Positions 63,753 to 64,000 of a stretch of DNA of 64,000 nt are shown here, in pieces (position 1 is the first letter of the stretch; the number at the start of each line of letters is the position of its first letter). The notes beneath the pieces were generated by a model that made no database searches, had not been told where the DNA came from, and saw nothing but the letters and a program-made list of their open reading frames with translations. The position numbers and the translations under genes are program-made. Source of the stretch: Paraburkholderia oxyphila NBRC 105797 (GTDB lineage: Bacteria > Pseudomonadota > Gammaproteobacteria > Burkholderiales > Burkholderiaceae); contig NZ_BAYD01000008.1 in assembly GCF_000685075.1 (NCBI RefSeq), forward strand, positions 62,001 through 126,000, in the 5' to 3' direction.

Positions 63753-64000
63753 ATGATCGAACATCTCAAGAAGGGCCAGACGGCCCAGGTCAAAGCCGAC
63801 AACAACGCGCAAGTGCGCATGACGGTCGAGAAGATCATCGCCGACATCGAAGCACGCGGCGAATCCGCCGTTCGTGAGTATTCCGAACGGTTCGACAAAT
63901 GGAACCCCGAGAACTTCCGGCTCTCGCAGCAAGAGATCCAGGCGTGCATCGACGCGCTTTCGCCGCAAGCGATCGAGGATATCAAGTTCGCCCAGGCGCA
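63753..64000 (+). CDS. Histidinol dehydrogenase family enzyme, N-terminal part (runs off the right edge)
   Basis: The 82 visible residues read MIEHLKKGQTAQVKADNNAQ, then VRMTVEKIIADIEARGESAV and REYSERFDKWNPENFRLSQQ. This is the N-terminal segment of HisD-superfamily zinc/NAD dehydrogenases. The 'MIEHLKKG' start is more like the catabolic members, such as sulfopropanediol 3-dehydrogenase (HpsN), than histidine-biosynthetic HisD. The active site lies outside the window, so that choice is tentative. It follows the SMP-30 gene by 57 bases. Confidence 0.85.
   Translation, partial: MIEHLKKGQTAQVKADNNAQVRMTVEKIIADIEARGESAVREYSERFDKWNPENFRLSQQEIQACIDALSPQAIEDIKFAQA

Noticed and set aside
1..64000. 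Prophage, CRISPR array, tRNA-associated integration site or intact transposon
   Set aside because: I found no integrase, transposase, phage structural gene, repeat-spacer pattern or tRNA-like fold anywhere in the window.

Overview
The window is high-GC DNA (AT-rich only in a few intergenic stretches) that reads as a chromosome or megaplasmid segment of a Burkholderiaceae bacterium, most likely Burkholderia, Paraburkholderia or Caballeronia. The evidence is two Burkholderiales-type porins whose mature N-termini begin QSSVTLYG, a DUF4148 protein, and a dense set of small catabolic operons, each with its own LysR, AraC, GntR or TetR regulator. I see no tRNA, rRNA, CRISPR array or intact insertion sequence. 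It is an accessory catabolic region, and several genes in it are decaying.

Layout. 1-4655: start of an aldehyde dehydrogenase, a GNAT acetyltransferase, a periplasmic alpha/beta hydrolase, a YbhB/PEBP protein, a BON protein and a porin. 4762-15192: a GntR regulator and an operon encoding a PEP-mutase/isocitrate-lyase-type lyase, a LeuC/LeuD-type dehydratase, a PrpD-type dehydratase and an MFS carrier, followed by an acyl-CoA dehydrogenase/CoA-transferase pair with a divergent LysR gene. The set looks like a hydratase-plus-C-C-lyase route for a branched dicarboxylate. 15389-18265: AraC regulator and GMC oxidoreductase. 18882-29252: a lipoprotein gene, then an operon for 2,5-dihydroxypyridine ring cleavage and conversion to fumarate (NicX, NicD, NicF, NicE) combined with a Rieske oxygenase, its reductase, an NCS1 permease, a porin and a cyclase-family protein. 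A divergent TetR gene and a perfect 20-bp palindrome lie at its promoter.

29932-31012 is a gene graveyard holding pieces of a GntR/FCD regulator, an ABC permease, an AtzE-type amidase and an AtzH-type protein. 31064-41300 is the best-supported system: a complete guanidine-degradation operon (two DUF1989 carboxyguanidine-deiminase-type proteins, a urea/guanidine carboxylase, allophanate hydrolase and an ABC importer) preceded by a clear guanidine-I (ykkC) riboswitch and a candidate sigma-54 promoter. 41785-44149: a 6-oxocamphor-hydrolase-like crotonase, an Asp-nucleophile hydrolase and a 2,4'-dihydroxyacetophenone-dioxygenase-like cupin. 44616-50240: LysR, DUF4148, an epoxide-hydrolase-like protein, a frameshifted AEC carrier, an MFS carrier and a TauD-type dioxygenase. 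51107-55075: a salicylate 5-hydroxylase/gentisate cluster (nagG, nagH, nagI, nagK type) whose reductase gene is broken by two internal deletions. 56071-59688: TetR, a frameshifted DUF1330 gene, an old yellow enzyme and a halohydrin-dehalogenase homologue lacking its catalytic tyrosine. 59620-64000: MFS, LysR, VOC, SMP-30 and the start of a HisD-family dehydrogenase.

Functions are read from motifs and translated sequence only; no database search was run.
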